Source: DASUFP01 sp036274495 (GTDB lineage: Bacteria > Bacteroidota > Bacteroidia > AKYH767-A > OLB10). From it: DNA of 64,000 nucleotides. Of this stretch, positions 44,619-55,029 are shown piece after piece. Position 1 is the first letter of the stretch, and every line of letters starts with the position of its first letter. Both the position numbers and the translations under genes were made by a program. The notes under the pieces were generated by a model. It had not been told where the DNA came from. It did not search any database and worked only from the letters and a program-made list of their open reading frames with translations. The stretch is taken from positions 1-64,000 of the forward strand of contig DASUFP010000032.1 in NCBI GenBank assembly GCA_036274495.1. Direction: 5' to 3'.

Positions 44619-45092
44619 TCAGCGGCTAATTTCAACGATTTCGAACTTAACTATTCCGGAAGGAACCTCAATATCAACCACTTCACCCTGTTTTTTGCCT
44701 AACAAGCCTTTGCCAATAGGTGAAGTTACAGATATTTTCCCCGACTTTAAATCGGCCTCTGTTTCGGCAACCAGTGTATAAGACATTTCAGCCTTATTTG
44801 ACAGGTTACGAATCCTTACAATTGACATAACTGATACTTTGGAGAGATCAATTTTGGATTCATCAATCAGGCGTGCATTAGCGAGCACCTCCTCCATTTT
44901 GGAAATTTTTAATTCGAGTAACCCCTGGGCTTCCTTAGCAGCATCATACTCTGCATTTTCAGAGAGATCTCCTTTTTCACGTGCTTCAGCAATTTGTTTT
45001 GAAATACTGGGCCTCTCGATAGTTTTCAGGTGGCTCAGCTCTTCCTGCAGCTTTTTCAAACCATCTTCTGTATAATAATTCACCTGTGACAT
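44619..45092 (-). CDS. greA: Transcription elongation factor GreA
   Basis: 157 aa: an N-terminal coiled coil (YTEDGLKKLQEELSHLKTIERPSISKQIAEAREKGDLSENAEYDAAKEAQ) with the acidic DLSENAEY tip that enters the RNA polymerase secondary channel, then an FKBP-like domain ending in SPIGKGLLGKKQGEVVDIEVP. It rescues backtracked RNA polymerase by stimulating transcript cleavage. It is first in a two-gene unit with the HIT protein. Confidence 0.96.
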   Translation of the reverse strand: MSQVNYYTEDGLKKLQEELSHLKTIERPSISKQIAEAREKGDLSENAEYDAAKEAQGLLELKISKMEEVLANARLIDESKIDLSKVSVMSIVRIRNLSNKAEMSYTLVAETEADLKSGKISVTSPIGKGLLGKKQGEVVDIEVPSGIVKFEIVEISR

Positions 45093-45181
45093 TGCTATAA
45101 ATTTTGCTTTTTTAAAGAATGTAATGTTGTTTTTTATCGCCGGATATTCATTTATACCTTAAATGCAGGGCGGTATTAAAA

Positions 45182-45208
45182 TAAAAGAAGACCCTTATTA
45201 CAGGGTCC
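45182..45208 (-). terminator. Intrinsic terminator after the PorV-like gene
   Basis: On the minus strand GACCCT and AGGGTC form a 6-bp stem around a 6-base loop (GTAATA), followed by TTCTTTTATTTT. It lies about 35 bases past the stop of the barrel protein gene and closes the TonB receptor operon. Confidence 0.75.
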
Positions 45209-45241
45209 TCCTTCATTGTGGGGTAAAGTTACTGTTTTTTA

Positions 45242-46309
45242 TCAGAGCATAATGCGAACCCCGATTGCATGGGATCCGTCAAAGAAGTCAGTAGAACGGT
45301 ACGAGTAATCGATGCCAAGCTTCTTGCCACCTTTACCCAAATTTACATCTACTCCAATACCGGCATTTAATCCGGATAATGCCGTTAACTTTTCAGTATC
45401 ACTATTCATGTTTTTTTCCATCAGATATGAAACCCTGGCAAAAAACATTTTCCTGAATGAATATTCTGCCCCTAATCCATATTGGTCGTAGGTAAAGGAA
45501 TTGGATGTAAAGGATGCAGCAGCAACAATAAGGTGGTTTTCAGCAGGCTTAATATCATAACTCACACCAATATTTACCAGCGAAGGGAGCTCAAATTTTT
45601 CGGCACGTGACTCAATTGTCAACTGATAAGAACCGGGAACCGGAGGGTCGCCGCGAAAAGCGAGACCATCACCAGAAAACCTCATCGGTGTTCCAACATT
45701 TTTAAGCGAAATACCAAACTTCAGGTTGTCTTTCTCTTCATTGTTACCGGTGATGTACTGAATACCGGCATCAAAACAAACTCCCTGAGACTTTATATCA
45801 GCCAGTGACTGTGAAATTATTTTCACAGTAAGGCCTCCATAAATTGCGTTGGAGAAGGCTTTGGCGTATGAGAATCCGATGTTCAGAAACTGCGGTTTGT
45901 AAGTACCAACCCCACCTTCCGGCTGATCGACAGTTGTAACCTGTATATCGCCAAAATTCATGGACATTACTGTGAGTCCGAGAGCTCCGCTTTCGCCTAC
46001 CTTTTGTGCAAGACCGAAGGTATTTATGCTGATATCGGATCCTTTCAGCCAATTGGTATATGTAAAGCCGATTTCTGTTTTCTTAGTAAAAGCCAGACCT
46101 GCCACGTTGTTAAATGTGGATTCAAGGCCATTCGTATTTGCAATGTTAATGCCACCCCACCCGGAGCTGCGTGCCCAGGGATTGATAAGCAATTCGGTAG
46201 CACCGGCCTGACCGGCTCTGTCCTCATTGCCGGCATTCGCATACTGGCTAAAGACCAGCATGGAAGCCGAAAGCAGGCTTGTTACTAAAGGTTTTAAAGA
46301 TCGTGTCAT
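45242..46309 (-). CDS. PorV/PorQ family outer-membrane beta-barrel protein
   Basis: 355 aa: signal peptide (SLLSASMLVFSQYANA), then a predicted FadL-like barrel. The segment GQAGATELLINPWARSSGWGGINIANTNGLESTFNNVAGLAF is the family hallmark. The C-terminus ends in alternating beta strands (KLGIDYSYRSTDFFDGSHAIGVRIML). PorV is the T9SS shuttle that passes substrates from the translocon to the attachment complex; this protein may be a dedicated paralogue for the 1361-aa secreted protein encoded just upstream. It is third in the operon after the TonB receptor and the secreted protein, and is ended by a terminator. Confidence 0.83.
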   Translation of the reverse strand: MTRSLKPLVTSLLSASMLVFSQYANAGNEDRAGQAGATELLINPWARSSGWGGINIANTNGLESTFNNVAGLAFTKKTEIGFTYTNWLKGSDISINTFGLAQKVGESGALGLTVMSMNFGDIQVTTVDQPEGGVGTYKPQFLNIGFSYAKAFSNAIYGGLTVKIISQSLADIKSQGVCFDAGIQYITGNNEEKDNLKFGISLKNVGTPMRFSGDGLAFRGDPPVPGSYQLTIESRAEKFELPSLVNIGVSYDIKPAENHLIVAAASFTSNSFTYDQYGLGAEYSFRKMFFARVSYLMEKNMNSDTEKLTALSGLNAGIGVDVNLGKGGKKLGIDYSYRSTDFFDGSHAIGVRIML

Positions 46310-46350
46310 ATGGTTGGTGGGTTATCTGAGGTTCTTAATCGGTTGTATAA

Positions 46351-49300
46351 TTAGAAGGAGTCAAGGTCAATAGGTCTGAGGACACCAAACCATTTGAGTG
46401 TTCTTTCACCTATTCCATCAGCCTTAACATGTATCAGGTACATGCCGCTGGCAATTGGAATACCCTTATAGTTTTTAAGATCCCAGTCGATAGACGTAGA
46501 TTCATTTGCTACTCCTGGTTGAATTGCAATTCCTTCCGAATTATCTTTTTTCGCATCACGCTTAAACTTCCTTACAACTGTTCCACTCATGGTGAAAATG
46601 GTAATCTCACACTTTGGAGGAAGATTGGTAATCTTAACGCGTGTGTCGAGCTGACTGGTTTCATACCCAGAGTAAGAATAGTATGGGTTTGGCACGACAT
46701 TGATATAATCAAGTGCTGTTTTAGCAGCTTCAACATTGTTAGTGCTGTTGGCAATGTCTCCTGTACCAAAAGAATACCATGGGTTGAAACCATTCTGAGG
46801 AGCGGTTTCAGTGACGGTACCGGCACCGGTGAATGTGGTGTTCATTGCCTGGAAACTATCACCCACATTTGAATAGGTAGTTCCATCATGCGTTACAGGA
46901 GTGGACGCTACATAATAGGTAGTGCCAACTGTCAGTGCCTGTGTATTGTTTAATACTGCAGAGGTTGCATAAGTGCGATATGTACGGGCAACACGCAGTC
47001 TTATTCTAAGTTCTGATGGAATCTGATCAGGAAGATTCAGGTTACTATATTGTTCTGACAGTACCGGAATACTTGTGTACATACAATCCTTCCATGCATT
47101 TCTCTTATCAGTAGTATTCCCCGAACTCAATAATGTAGCGAGAGCTGCGCACTCGTCATACATCGGGACATCCTTTGGTTTTCCTGAAGCATAATCATCG
47201 CCGTTGTGGCCGAATACATAGATATAATGCATTCCTCCGAATACCGGCTCATCAGGTAAGGTTGGATCTATGCTTGGAACAGTACGGGTAGTTGTAGGAT
47301 TCCACTTCATGTCCTGACTGTTTTGATCGCCGAATGCAGAATTCTCACCAAATGCGATGTTCAGTCGTTCACCTGTTTCAAGGTTTACAGCATAACCGGG
47401 GAACCATCCCATACCATCACCTGTACCATCAGGCTGTCCGTCTTTACCCACGGATGCCTGTTTACGCAGTTCAAACTGCTTAGCACCGCCGACTGTAGCT
47501 GCAGGTCCGGTTTCGATAACAACACAACGTGACCATTTGCTCTTGTCAGCAGTAATAACGATGTCGACACTGGCAATGGCTGTTTTAGAGTTTCCTCCAG
47601 GAGACAAGGCAATCTGAGCCTCAGCAATACCTGACCATTTTGGGCCGGGATAATTTTTAGATGTGAGTTTGTATGGAGCCCAGGTACCATTAATCATGGT
47701 CTCATAAAACTGACCGTCGTCAAGTCCCGCATTTACATCACCTACTCCACTTCTGATCCAATCTTCAACTCCCTCGTCTTCGGTGTCCCGGATAGGATCG
47801 AGCCACTCAACTCCTGAGGGGGTGTAGGTCTGGCTGGCTTCCAGGAAAGCGTTGTTAACAGCGCCTGGTTTACCGGCTTCTATAACAGTATATATGGTGG
47901 AAGTAAGTCCCCACTCAGGTAAAATTTGTTCGTTTAAAACAGATATAGGCCTTTCTGACGGAATATACTCATTGGTTGTCATATTGTAAATACTCCAGTT
48001 GCTGGTAGGATTTATTCCGTCGAATCGAACATCATATGAATAATCTTTGATTTTTACAGGGTCATAGACTTTCACATTAATGGGTCCATGGCCATTGGTA
48101 TATTCAGGTTGGTAAATCCGATAAGGAGGGTTCAACAACTCATTCTCATAATTTGATACGAAATCAAGTACTTTTCCGCCGTTACCCTGACCTTCGAGTC
48201 TTTTGATTCTCGGACCGGAACCATATTCGGATCCAAACGCCTGTCCTGAATTTTCAGGAGAAGGTATATGTGGAATTGCACTGTAAGTCTTGATATTGTT
48301 CCGACCTGCCAGATAGGGTTTTTTCTGTCCGTCAAGTGACAACGGATCATTGGGATCGTATTTTTTATACTGGTTGTATGCATACGACACAATTGTATAA
48401 TAATACGTTTTGTTATTAACGAGTTTGGGATCGCCCGAAGCAAATAAATCCTGCGTTACAACAATTGTATGCGATATACCATTGTCGGCGCCATTCACCA
48501 TTTCAACAGGAATATTAGCATTCAGATTAGCATCGTAATTGAAATTCACCAGTTGTTTAACCCCATCTTTCACATCACACTGGTACAACAATCTCACCTT
48601 GTCGGGATTTCCGATATCAGCAGTTGTTACAGATGCATCTTTAAACTGATAGATCTGATAACCCTGGAAGCGGAAACGGGAAACGGAATCGTCATAGCCA
48701 ATGATGGTAGGATCTAATTGGTCATAGAGTTCAATTGAAGCTGTATCGGTATTAAGGAGTGCAAAAATCATTTTGCGATCCAGTTCTCTGATAGCGATAT
48801 CCGGAGCATCAGGACCATCGATCAGTTTGAAACAGTTATCAAATAATGCCTGTGCCTTAGCGTCTGCCTGCTGTATCACGTTTACAGATGCCAATGGTCC
48901 ACCTTGTGTAGCTCTTCCCCAAACTACACCTGTGGTGATATAGTTGACGGCTCCCGGCTGAAGCGTAAAGGCTCCGGCCGATTGCAAGAAACGACGGTCA
49001 CTGGGTGTGTTTCCTGAACTGGCTTCAGTCCAGGGTTGATAAGCAGGAGGCTGAAAATCAACATCTGTATTGTCAGGGAACATGAAGTTACAAAGTGCTC
49101 CGGTGTTTCCTGCTGAACCTTGACGACCTGTACCGCCATATGACATTGGTTCATTATCGAGCCAGATACCACGCAGATAATTATAGAAATCGTTCAGGCC
49201 ATTCGGGTTTCCGTTTGGTGCGTTATTCGTATTCTCATAATAGACAAACTTCGACATGATAATCTGCTCACCTAAAACGTTGTCAGGAATATTAAGTGTT

Positions 49301-50436
49301 ACACCGGACGAATCAAGATATGTACAATCAACACATCCATCACGGTCATTGTCGATACCATCACCTACATCAGCAATCGGACCCTGAAAAAAGTCAACTC
49401 CAACTGCAGGAGGGTTAAGTCCATATCCGGTAGCACCATCGTCATCAGCGTCGCCGTTGTAACAATACCCAAGACCTTTTTCAACGTCGCAACCTACATA
49501 GTCATCATCATATTTACCCAAATCCGGGTCTACCCACTGACCAAAATAGGTGTTGGTAAGCGTAAGTGCAGATCGGTTAATAATCTGGTACTTATAAAAA
49601 GTCATATTGTTGATCTCGTCATTGGTTTTGAAAGCAAATGCCTGAGCACGAATTTCCAAACCAATCGGATCTGAGTTCGATTCGGTGTGAACGTTACCTA
49701 CATCATTAAATACCCACCAGATGGTTTGGTCACCGAAGAGGTAATCGTTACACAAAGTTTTTGGAGTTCCCGGAACACTTGGGAAGTCACCGGAAAAATT
49801 ATAGCCGGGATAATCACCAACCTGATAATCGTATTCACCATCAGCATTGACATCGACAAACGGAGCAAGAAACTTTTCTTCGTTGGCGCCTGGAGATCCA
49901 TAAGAATCGCGGGTTCCGGGCCATTCTTTAATTGCTTTTGTCGCTTTTGAAGGATCAGCGATAAAATTCTGAACTTCAATTTTGGAAACTTTCCAGTGAC
50001 GATCAAATTCCTGGCATCTGTCGGGAGTAATATTCACAGTTGCCTGATCAATGGGTCCACCCCAGAAGTCAACTCCGGTTTGACGGTAGGTTTGTCCTGC
50101 AACTTTGATATTTCCACCGGCGTCGATACCACCTATCCAAAGTGATCCTGCAAAAATGGAATGTTTACCTGTTCCAACCGGTACTTCGTATTTGGCAGAA
50201 ACCAGATCCCACCACATATCACCTGCAACCTGAATAGTTGTTCTGATATTATTGATATCAAGATCGGTTTCAGCTGTAGTAGGTAAACACGCAGATGCGG
50301 TTTTTTGTGCCTGCTCAATTGTGGCACGATGGGTATTCCCGGCAGCACCCGGATTTTCTCTGGCACTCACTGAACAGATGGCTCCTAAAAAGGCTGACAG
50401 CGTCAGAATGCCAAGTTTGTGATTAATACCTTTCAT
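46351..50436 (-). CDS. Large secreted protein with Ca-binding-like Asp loops and T9SS-like C-terminus
   Basis: 1361 aa. A signal peptide (LTLSAFLGAICSVSARE) is followed by an extracellular region with several Asp-rich loops resembling thrombospondin type 3 or dockerin calcium sites: DVNADGEYDYQVGD (about 195-208), DPDLGKYDDDYVGCD (303-317), NGDADDDGATGYG (327-339) and DGIDNDRDGCVDC (359-371). The C-terminal 110 residues have VVPNPYYSYSGYE, CEITIFTMSGTVVRKF and GIPIASGMYLIHVKA, a T9SS sorting-type or FlgD-like Ig fold. It sits between a TonB receptor and a PorV-like barrel, which suggests surface display of the protein as part of one system. No catalytic motif was recognised. Confidence 0.8.
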   Translation of the reverse strand: MKGINHKLGILTLSAFLGAICSVSARENPGAAGNTHRATIEQAQKTASACLPTTAETDLDINNIRTTIQVAGDMWWDLVSAKYEVPVGTGKHSIFAGSLWIGGIDAGGNIKVAGQTYRQTGVDFWGGPIDQATVNITPDRCQEFDRHWKVSKIEVQNFIADPSKATKAIKEWPGTRDSYGSPGANEEKFLAPFVDVNADGEYDYQVGDYPGYNFSGDFPSVPGTPKTLCNDYLFGDQTIWWVFNDVGNVHTESNSDPIGLEIRAQAFAFKTNDEINNMTFYKYQIINRSALTLTNTYFGQWVDPDLGKYDDDYVGCDVEKGLGYCYNGDADDDGATGYGLNPPAVGVDFFQGPIADVGDGIDNDRDGCVDCTYLDSSGVTLNIPDNVLGEQIIMSKFVYYENTNNAPNGNPNGLNDFYNYLRGIWLDNEPMSYGGTGRQGSAGNTGALCNFMFPDNTDVDFQPPAYQPWTEASSGNTPSDRRFLQSAGAFTLQPGAVNYITTGVVWGRATQGGPLASVNVIQQADAKAQALFDNCFKLIDGPDAPDIAIRELDRKMIFALLNTDTASIELYDQLDPTIIGYDDSVSRFRFQGYQIYQFKDASVTTADIGNPDKVRLLYQCDVKDGVKQLVNFNYDANLNANIPVEMVNGADNGISHTIVVTQDLFASGDPKLVNNKTYYYTIVSYAYNQYKKYDPNDPLSLDGQKKPYLAGRNNIKTYSAIPHIPSPENSGQAFGSEYGSGPRIKRLEGQGNGGKVLDFVSNYENELLNPPYRIYQPEYTNGHGPINVKVYDPVKIKDYSYDVRFDGINPTSNWSIYNMTTNEYIPSERPISVLNEQILPEWGLTSTIYTVIEAGKPGAVNNAFLEASQTYTPSGVEWLDPIRDTEDEGVEDWIRSGVGDVNAGLDDGQFYETMINGTWAPYKLTSKNYPGPKWSGIAEAQIALSPGGNSKTAIASVDIVITADKSKWSRCVVIETGPAATVGGAKQFELRKQASVGKDGQPDGTGDGMGWFPGYAVNLETGERLNIAFGENSAFGDQNSQDMKWNPTTTRTVPSIDPTLPDEPVFGGMHYIYVFGHNGDDYASGKPKDVPMYDECAALATLLSSGNTTDKRNAWKDCMYTSIPVLSEQYSNLNLPDQIPSELRIRLRVARTYRTYATSAVLNNTQALTVGTTYYVASTPVTHDGTTYSNVGDSFQAMNTTFTGAGTVTETAPQNGFNPWYSFGTGDIANSTNNVEAAKTALDYINVVPNPYYSYSGYETSQLDTRVKITNLPPKCEITIFTMSGTVVRKFKRDAKKDNSEGIAIQPGVANESTSIDWDLKNYKGIPIASGMYLIHVKADGIGERTLKWFGVLRPIDLDSF

Positions 50437-50470
50437 TATATTTAAGTGTTAGTTGTTACAATTTAATTTA

Positions 50471-53400
50471 TCAGAAATCAATCTTAATTCCCAAACGCGC
50501 CCTGCGAGGAAGACTGTAGTTGTTAGGGTTGTTTAGTTTAATGTTGTACTGGTCGACAAACGCAGAAGGATCTGTTTGCTGAGCAACAGCCTGCTGACCT
50601 ACAGCAGATGCGAGATAACCATCGTCGTTCGGATTGCCGGTGTATTTGTAAACGCTGATGATATTGTCTGCGTCAAACAAATTCTGAACCTGAATATAAA
50701 CATTCAGGAAGGCTTTCTTCTTGTTGTCATCGCTGCCGAAATTAAGTTCGAAATCTTTGTCGAGTTTAATATCAACGCGGAACTGCCATGGCAGACGGGC
50801 GCCGTTAATTGAACCATCCAGGAATCCGGAACCTATTTGCTGAAGACCGAGATTATTGGCTTCAGTAGTAACGTCGGCCTGACGGCTGTAAGGCGTTCCT
50901 GAACCGGCACGGAATACCATGTTTAATCCGGTGTTTGACAAGAACTGAGAGTTTCCAATTATCGGGCCATTGTAATCGGTTCCGCTGCCGTATCTGTAAT
51001 CGACAGAAAGAACAAGGTTATGGCGCTGATCGAAATCGAGAGGGGCGATGGTTTTCAGATTGGGGAAACCATTTTGTAACAGTTTGTCAGAGGTACGGTC
51101 ACCTGAACCGGTTCCGTCAGCAAACTGAAGGGTATAATTTGCAGATAGACGCACATTACCGGTTCTGCGCAGATCATAACCAAGTGAGAACCCTTTAACT
51201 GTTCCAAAGTCTACATTGTCAAAAGTCAGGTAGTTAGTTGGGAATGCATAGTTAACAGAAGTTTCCTGAATCATGTCGCGCAATTCGCGATAGAATGCAG
51301 AAATAGTAATAGCTGAACTCTTTGATAGTGTTTGTTTGAAGCCGAGCTCATAATCGGTTGTACGCTCTGGTTTCAAAGCCGGATTGTTGAGCAATGACCC
51401 CTGGGTTTCGATAAAGTAATAATCCAACGGGTTACTGCGTGAACGTGAAGGGGGACGTTGTGTTAAAACATCGTAGTGGGCAAAGAACAGTGCCTCATCA
51501 GAAATTGGGAAACTGAAAGCGACACGCGGCATAACCGTTATTGCAGGGTTATAATCTTTGAAACTGTCACTTGGTTTAAAGATGGATTTTTGCACTCCGT
51601 TAGTAGCTAAAGCAGGAGTAACAAGATAAGGTGCAATGGTACCGCCGGCTTGTAATTCCAAAATTCCGGGATTTGATACCTGATTACCACTGGCATCATA
51701 CCAGTTGTCGCCGTCACGGTAGCCCACAATATTAGCGCTGGCAGGAGATGAAACATCATCCACATATACTATGTAGCCATCGCCGATAGAAGAAGGATGA
51801 TTCGGAGAAACTTCACCGGCAGTTTTAGCAGGATATAGCAGGTATTTATCTTTCAATACTTTTTGGTTAGCATCAAAATAATCTACCCTCACCCCTACGT
51901 TAAAGATCAGATCATTAATTGCAAAGCGATCCTGGATGTAACCGGCCATGTAAATCGGATTGAACGATCCGATTGGGCGGGTAAAGTTTCCATTCTCATC
52001 TTTTGCCGTCCAGAAATCATCGAAAGAAGGATTGGATGTCGTTTTATTCCCTTTATAGTCATATCCGTAATAACCAACCAGGCTTTGTCCGGAATTCAGT
52101 AATTCGTCAGCTGTGAACAAATCCAGAGAAAGCAAACCTGGATCGATTGCATCCATATCAACATAATCTGTGTTTCCCCATGCTCCGGGAGTACCTGATT
52201 CCAACATGCGCTGGCGCAAGAACTGATAAAATCCGGGCAGGCCATCAACATCGTTGTAGCTTCTTGGGAACAGTACGCTGTTGCCTACATATATAGGAGA
52301 GTTGTAATCCGGCTGCTGGTTATATTCATTTGCCTTTAATCGCATAAGTCCCCACAGTCCCACAGGATTAATACCAAACAAACGGTCCTGGCGCTGCTCG
52401 TATTCGAAACCTGCAACCAGTGCATGATCTTTAATATCAGCCGAAATTTGAGCAGTAACACGGAACTGATTGGTTTGGGATTCCTGATACAGGTTATAAG
52501 TGTATCCTGTGCTGTTCCAAAGTGCATAAGTACTACGTGGTAACTGTCCGTTAATTAGACCTCCCTGGGTAGCAATGCTGAATAAAGTGCTGTAATATTG
52601 CTGATAATCACCATTTGCCAACGAGAAATACTGATCGGTATAGGCCTGAGTAAGCGGATTGGCTCCACCACCTGTATAATTAACTATGGTATCAGTAGGG
52701 TTTCCGACCTGAGCATACAAAATTCCATTGCCATCAGGGTCAGTATATTCATAAGTGGTATCACCTGTAGTTTGATCAATTGTATACGCATCTCTGAAAA
52801 TCGGAGCTTTTACCGACTGAAATTTTCCGATATACCCATAATTAAAGAAATTATTGCCATTGTTCTCATCCTGAACAGTTTGTTTGGTTTGTGTGTAATC
52901 AACCTGAACAGAATAATATGCATTTTTGATGGTAGAAGCTGATTTCTCATCAGAGCCTTTTGATGTTCCTAAACGCTGCGTTAAACGGGCAAAAACCCTC
53001 CAGGTACTCTGATCATTTTCGCGGTTGTTGTCATAATTGAACAACAAATTGTTTTGGTTAAAATCATTCCGGTTGCTTTGATCGTATGATCCGCCCAAAG
53101 TGATGGTCAGGTTATCAACAGGCTGAAAATCAAACTTTCCGGAAAATCTGAATCCTGTAAGTGGGGTATTCGGTTTGATTTTTGTTTTTTCAAAAGAATC
53201 ATTATTCAGAAACTCGGATTTAAGTCTGAAAACAGTTCCTCCTGATGAAGTTGCAGTCAGTGGTGCGTGAGAAATGTCATCGTAAACATCTCCCTTCAAT
53301 TTATATAAATCAATTGCTGAAGGATCAGGGTCTTTTTCAGTTTGATATTCACCGGAAAAGAAAAATCCGATTAAAGCCCGGTCTACTTTACCTTCGGCAT

Positions 53401-54193
53401 TCTTCTTAGTTAAAAGCGGACCTGAAATATTTCCACCTATAAGGTTGTATCCATATTTATCGAACAACTCTGAAGTGGCATATTCCAAACCTCCGAAGAA
53501 TTCTTTTGACGGACCTCTTGTTGTAATATTAATAATACCACCTGTTGCATCACCATATTGAGCAGGAACTCCGCCGGTAACCACAGTAACCTGCTCAATA
53601 CCCGATTGAGGCAGATTTGTTGAACCGCGTACCTTTATTCCATCAACGTAATAATCAGTGGCATCTGTACGTGAACCTCTCACGTTAATATCATCACCTT
53701 CGTCGCGCTGAAATACTCCGGCAGTAGTTGCGGCAACCGATTTTACATCCCTGGTTGGGGCAACCTGAATTTCTTCCTGAGTAATTGTTGTCTGGGTGGA
53801 TGGATTACCTTTATCGATGATCGGATTTTTATAGGTAGTGATATCAACAGCGGTGATATCAACCGCACCTTTTGTCAAGGCGACATCCTGGAAAGTAATT
53901 TTGTCAGCGGACACAAGTACTCCTTTTACTTCAGCAGTAGTGTAACCAACAAAGGTCGCTTTCACATCGTATTTACCCGGTTGAAGTGGTTTGATGGTGA
54001 AATTTCCGTCAAAATCGGTTTGAGCACCACCGGCAAGCTGGCCGTTAATTTCTGCGACCACGTTTGCAAATGGTAAGGGCTCTTTGGTCGTTTTGTCGAT
54101 CACCTTACCCTTGATTGAACCGGTTTGTGCAAAAACCGTCAGCGCACTTCCGAGAATAACAGCGGCTGTCAAAAGGTAAATTTTTCTGAGCAT
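50471..54193 (-). CDS. TonB-dependent receptor with CarboxypepD_reg domain
   Basis: 1240-aa outer-membrane transporter. After a signal peptide (to about residue 22, VFAQ) comes a carboxypeptidase regulatory-like domain (25-110: GSIKGKVIDKTTKEPLPFANVV ... GYTTAEVKGV). The plug follows (about 150-245: RDEGDDINVRGSRTDATDYYVDG, GIEQVTVVTGGVPAQYGDATGGIINITTRG), then a long barrel ending with RRARLGIKIDF, a terminal aromatic residue as expected. It has no SusD partner, so it is not a classical glycan-uptake pair. It is first of three genes (receptor, 1361-aa secreted protein, PorV-like barrel) with gaps of about 35-41 bases. Confidence 0.93.
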   Translation of the reverse strand: MLRKIYLLTAAVILGSALTVFAQTGSIKGKVIDKTTKEPLPFANVVAEINGQLAGGAQTDFDGNFTIKPLQPGKYDVKATFVGYTTAEVKGVLVSADKITFQDVALTKGAVDITAVDITTYKNPIIDKGNPSTQTTITQEEIQVAPTRDVKSVAATTAGVFQRDEGDDINVRGSRTDATDYYVDGIKVRGSTNLPQSGIEQVTVVTGGVPAQYGDATGGIINITTRGPSKEFFGGLEYATSELFDKYGYNLIGGNISGPLLTKKNAEGKVDRALIGFFFSGEYQTEKDPDPSAIDLYKLKGDVYDDISHAPLTATSSGGTVFRLKSEFLNNDSFEKTKIKPNTPLTGFRFSGKFDFQPVDNLTITLGGSYDQSNRNDFNQNNLLFNYDNNRENDQSTWRVFARLTQRLGTSKGSDEKSASTIKNAYYSVQVDYTQTKQTVQDENNGNNFFNYGYIGKFQSVKAPIFRDAYTIDQTTGDTTYEYTDPDGNGILYAQVGNPTDTIVNYTGGGANPLTQAYTDQYFSLANGDYQQYYSTLFSIATQGGLINGQLPRSTYALWNSTGYTYNLYQESQTNQFRVTAQISADIKDHALVAGFEYEQRQDRLFGINPVGLWGLMRLKANEYNQQPDYNSPIYVGNSVLFPRSYNDVDGLPGFYQFLRQRMLESGTPGAWGNTDYVDMDAIDPGLLSLDLFTADELLNSGQSLVGYYGYDYKGNKTTSNPSFDDFWTAKDENGNFTRPIGSFNPIYMAGYIQDRFAINDLIFNVGVRVDYFDANQKVLKDKYLLYPAKTAGEVSPNHPSSIGDGYIVYVDDVSSPASANIVGYRDGDNWYDASGNQVSNPGILELQAGGTIAPYLVTPALATNGVQKSIFKPSDSFKDYNPAITVMPRVAFSFPISDEALFFAHYDVLTQRPPSRSRSNPLDYYFIETQGSLLNNPALKPERTTDYELGFKQTLSKSSAITISAFYRELRDMIQETSVNYAFPTNYLTFDNVDFGTVKGFSLGYDLRRTGNVRLSANYTLQFADGTGSGDRTSDKLLQNGFPNLKTIAPLDFDQRHNLVLSVDYRYGSGTDYNGPIIGNSQFLSNTGLNMVFRAGSGTPYSRQADVTTEANNLGLQQIGSGFLDGSINGARLPWQFRVDIKLDKDFELNFGSDDNKKKAFLNVYIQVQNLFDADNIISVYKYTGNPNDDGYLASAVGQQAVAQQTDPSAFVDQYNIKLNNPNNYSLPRRARLGIKIDF

Positions 54194-54321
54194 AGGGTTA
54201 ATATTAGGTTATGTTTCTGTAATTATTTCAAGGCGCGTAAATGTAGGAATATTTGAAAGTAAATTCCAAACAAAATAATTTTTTTGACGATTCAAATACC
54301 TTGTCATGGTTTTGTAATTCA

Positions 54322-54765
54322 TTAATGATAAGGTCTTTGTAAAATTTCCGAACCTACCAACACCTTTTGCCAATCCGTTCCCGACTGCAGCCATTCAAGA
54401 ATTGGGTGTGGTACATCAGCAGTATTTTGTTCGCTAAAATGAACCTGATTTGAAGGGATTGAATACCCGCCCTCCACCGGCAGGTTACTATATGTTGGCT
54501 GAGAAGTCCGGGGGGTACTCTTTTTAATGTTTTTCTGCAGCTTGGGCTTCAAAACTTTTGGGCTGGAGGTAGTTACAGTGACTGGCTTTGAACTGCTTGG
54601 AGCAGGAACGGGCTCAGGAAAAGAGGTTGATGGCCAGTTTTCCGGCAGGGAGGGTGTTCTCTTCCCCGAGCCTCTCTTCTCGTGTTCTTTTACAATCTTA
54701 CGGTAATTGTTAAATATTACCCATCCAATTGCAATTACCAGATACATAACAACTTTGAATTCCAT
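54322..54765 (-). CDS. Small single-span membrane protein, unknown function
   Basis: 147 aa: an N-terminal transmembrane helix (VVMYLVIAIGWVIFNNY), then a basic, Pro/Ser/Thr-rich linker (SLPENWPSTSFPEPVPAPSSS onward) and a short conserved-looking tail (HPILEWLQSGTDWQKVLVGSEIL). It is not recognised as a known family. It ends 128 bases upstream of the TonB receptor gene on the same strand and is divergent from smc. Topology suggests a cytoplasmic, disordered tail. Moderate confidence that it is a real gene, based on the coherent membrane-linker-tail layout. Confidence 0.6.
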   Translation of the reverse strand: MEFKVVMYLVIAIGWVIFNNYRKIVKEHEKRGSGKRTPSLPENWPSTSFPEPVPAPSSSKPVTVTTSSPKVLKPKLQKNIKKSTPRTSQPTYSNLPVEGGYSIPSNQVHFSEQNTADVPHPILEWLQSGTDWQKVLVGSEILQRPYH

Positions 54766-54985
54766 TGCGTTTATTTGGTTTCAGACAAATATGCAACTTT
54801 TAATGCACCCGACAACATCATTATGTCGATCTGACAATTCTATGGCATCATTTTTACAATGCGCTGATTGTTTTTGAACATAGGTTGAAAAAAGAAAGTG
54901 CTGAATATCAAGGAGCTTTGGCCGGAAACCCTTATAAATCGGAAACTTTCTGCTATTTTTGATAAGTTTCACGGGTGTTAAAATC

Positions 54986-54993
54986 TATTTTTG
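54986..54993 (+). promoter_or_regulatory. Candidate -7 box (TATTTTTG) for smc
   Basis: TATTTTTG matches TAnnTTTG, about 36 bases before the smc ATG. A TTG ending at 54961 is 24 bases upstream, slightly more than the usual spacing. The rest of the 264-base gap 54766-55029 holds nothing recognisable. Confidence 0.5.
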
Positions 54994-55029
54994 CACCCTT
55001 CTTAAAATTTTCCCCATTTCCATTCTCAG

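Noticed and set aside
54209..54394. 61-aa minus-strand frame overlapping the 147-aa protein
   Set aside because: Overlaps the better supported frame 54322-54765 and shows no domain.
54781..54972. 63-aa minus-strand frame between the small membrane protein and smc
   Set aside because: No signal peptide, domain or promoter of its own; it lies in the smc upstream region and overlaps the likely -33 element.
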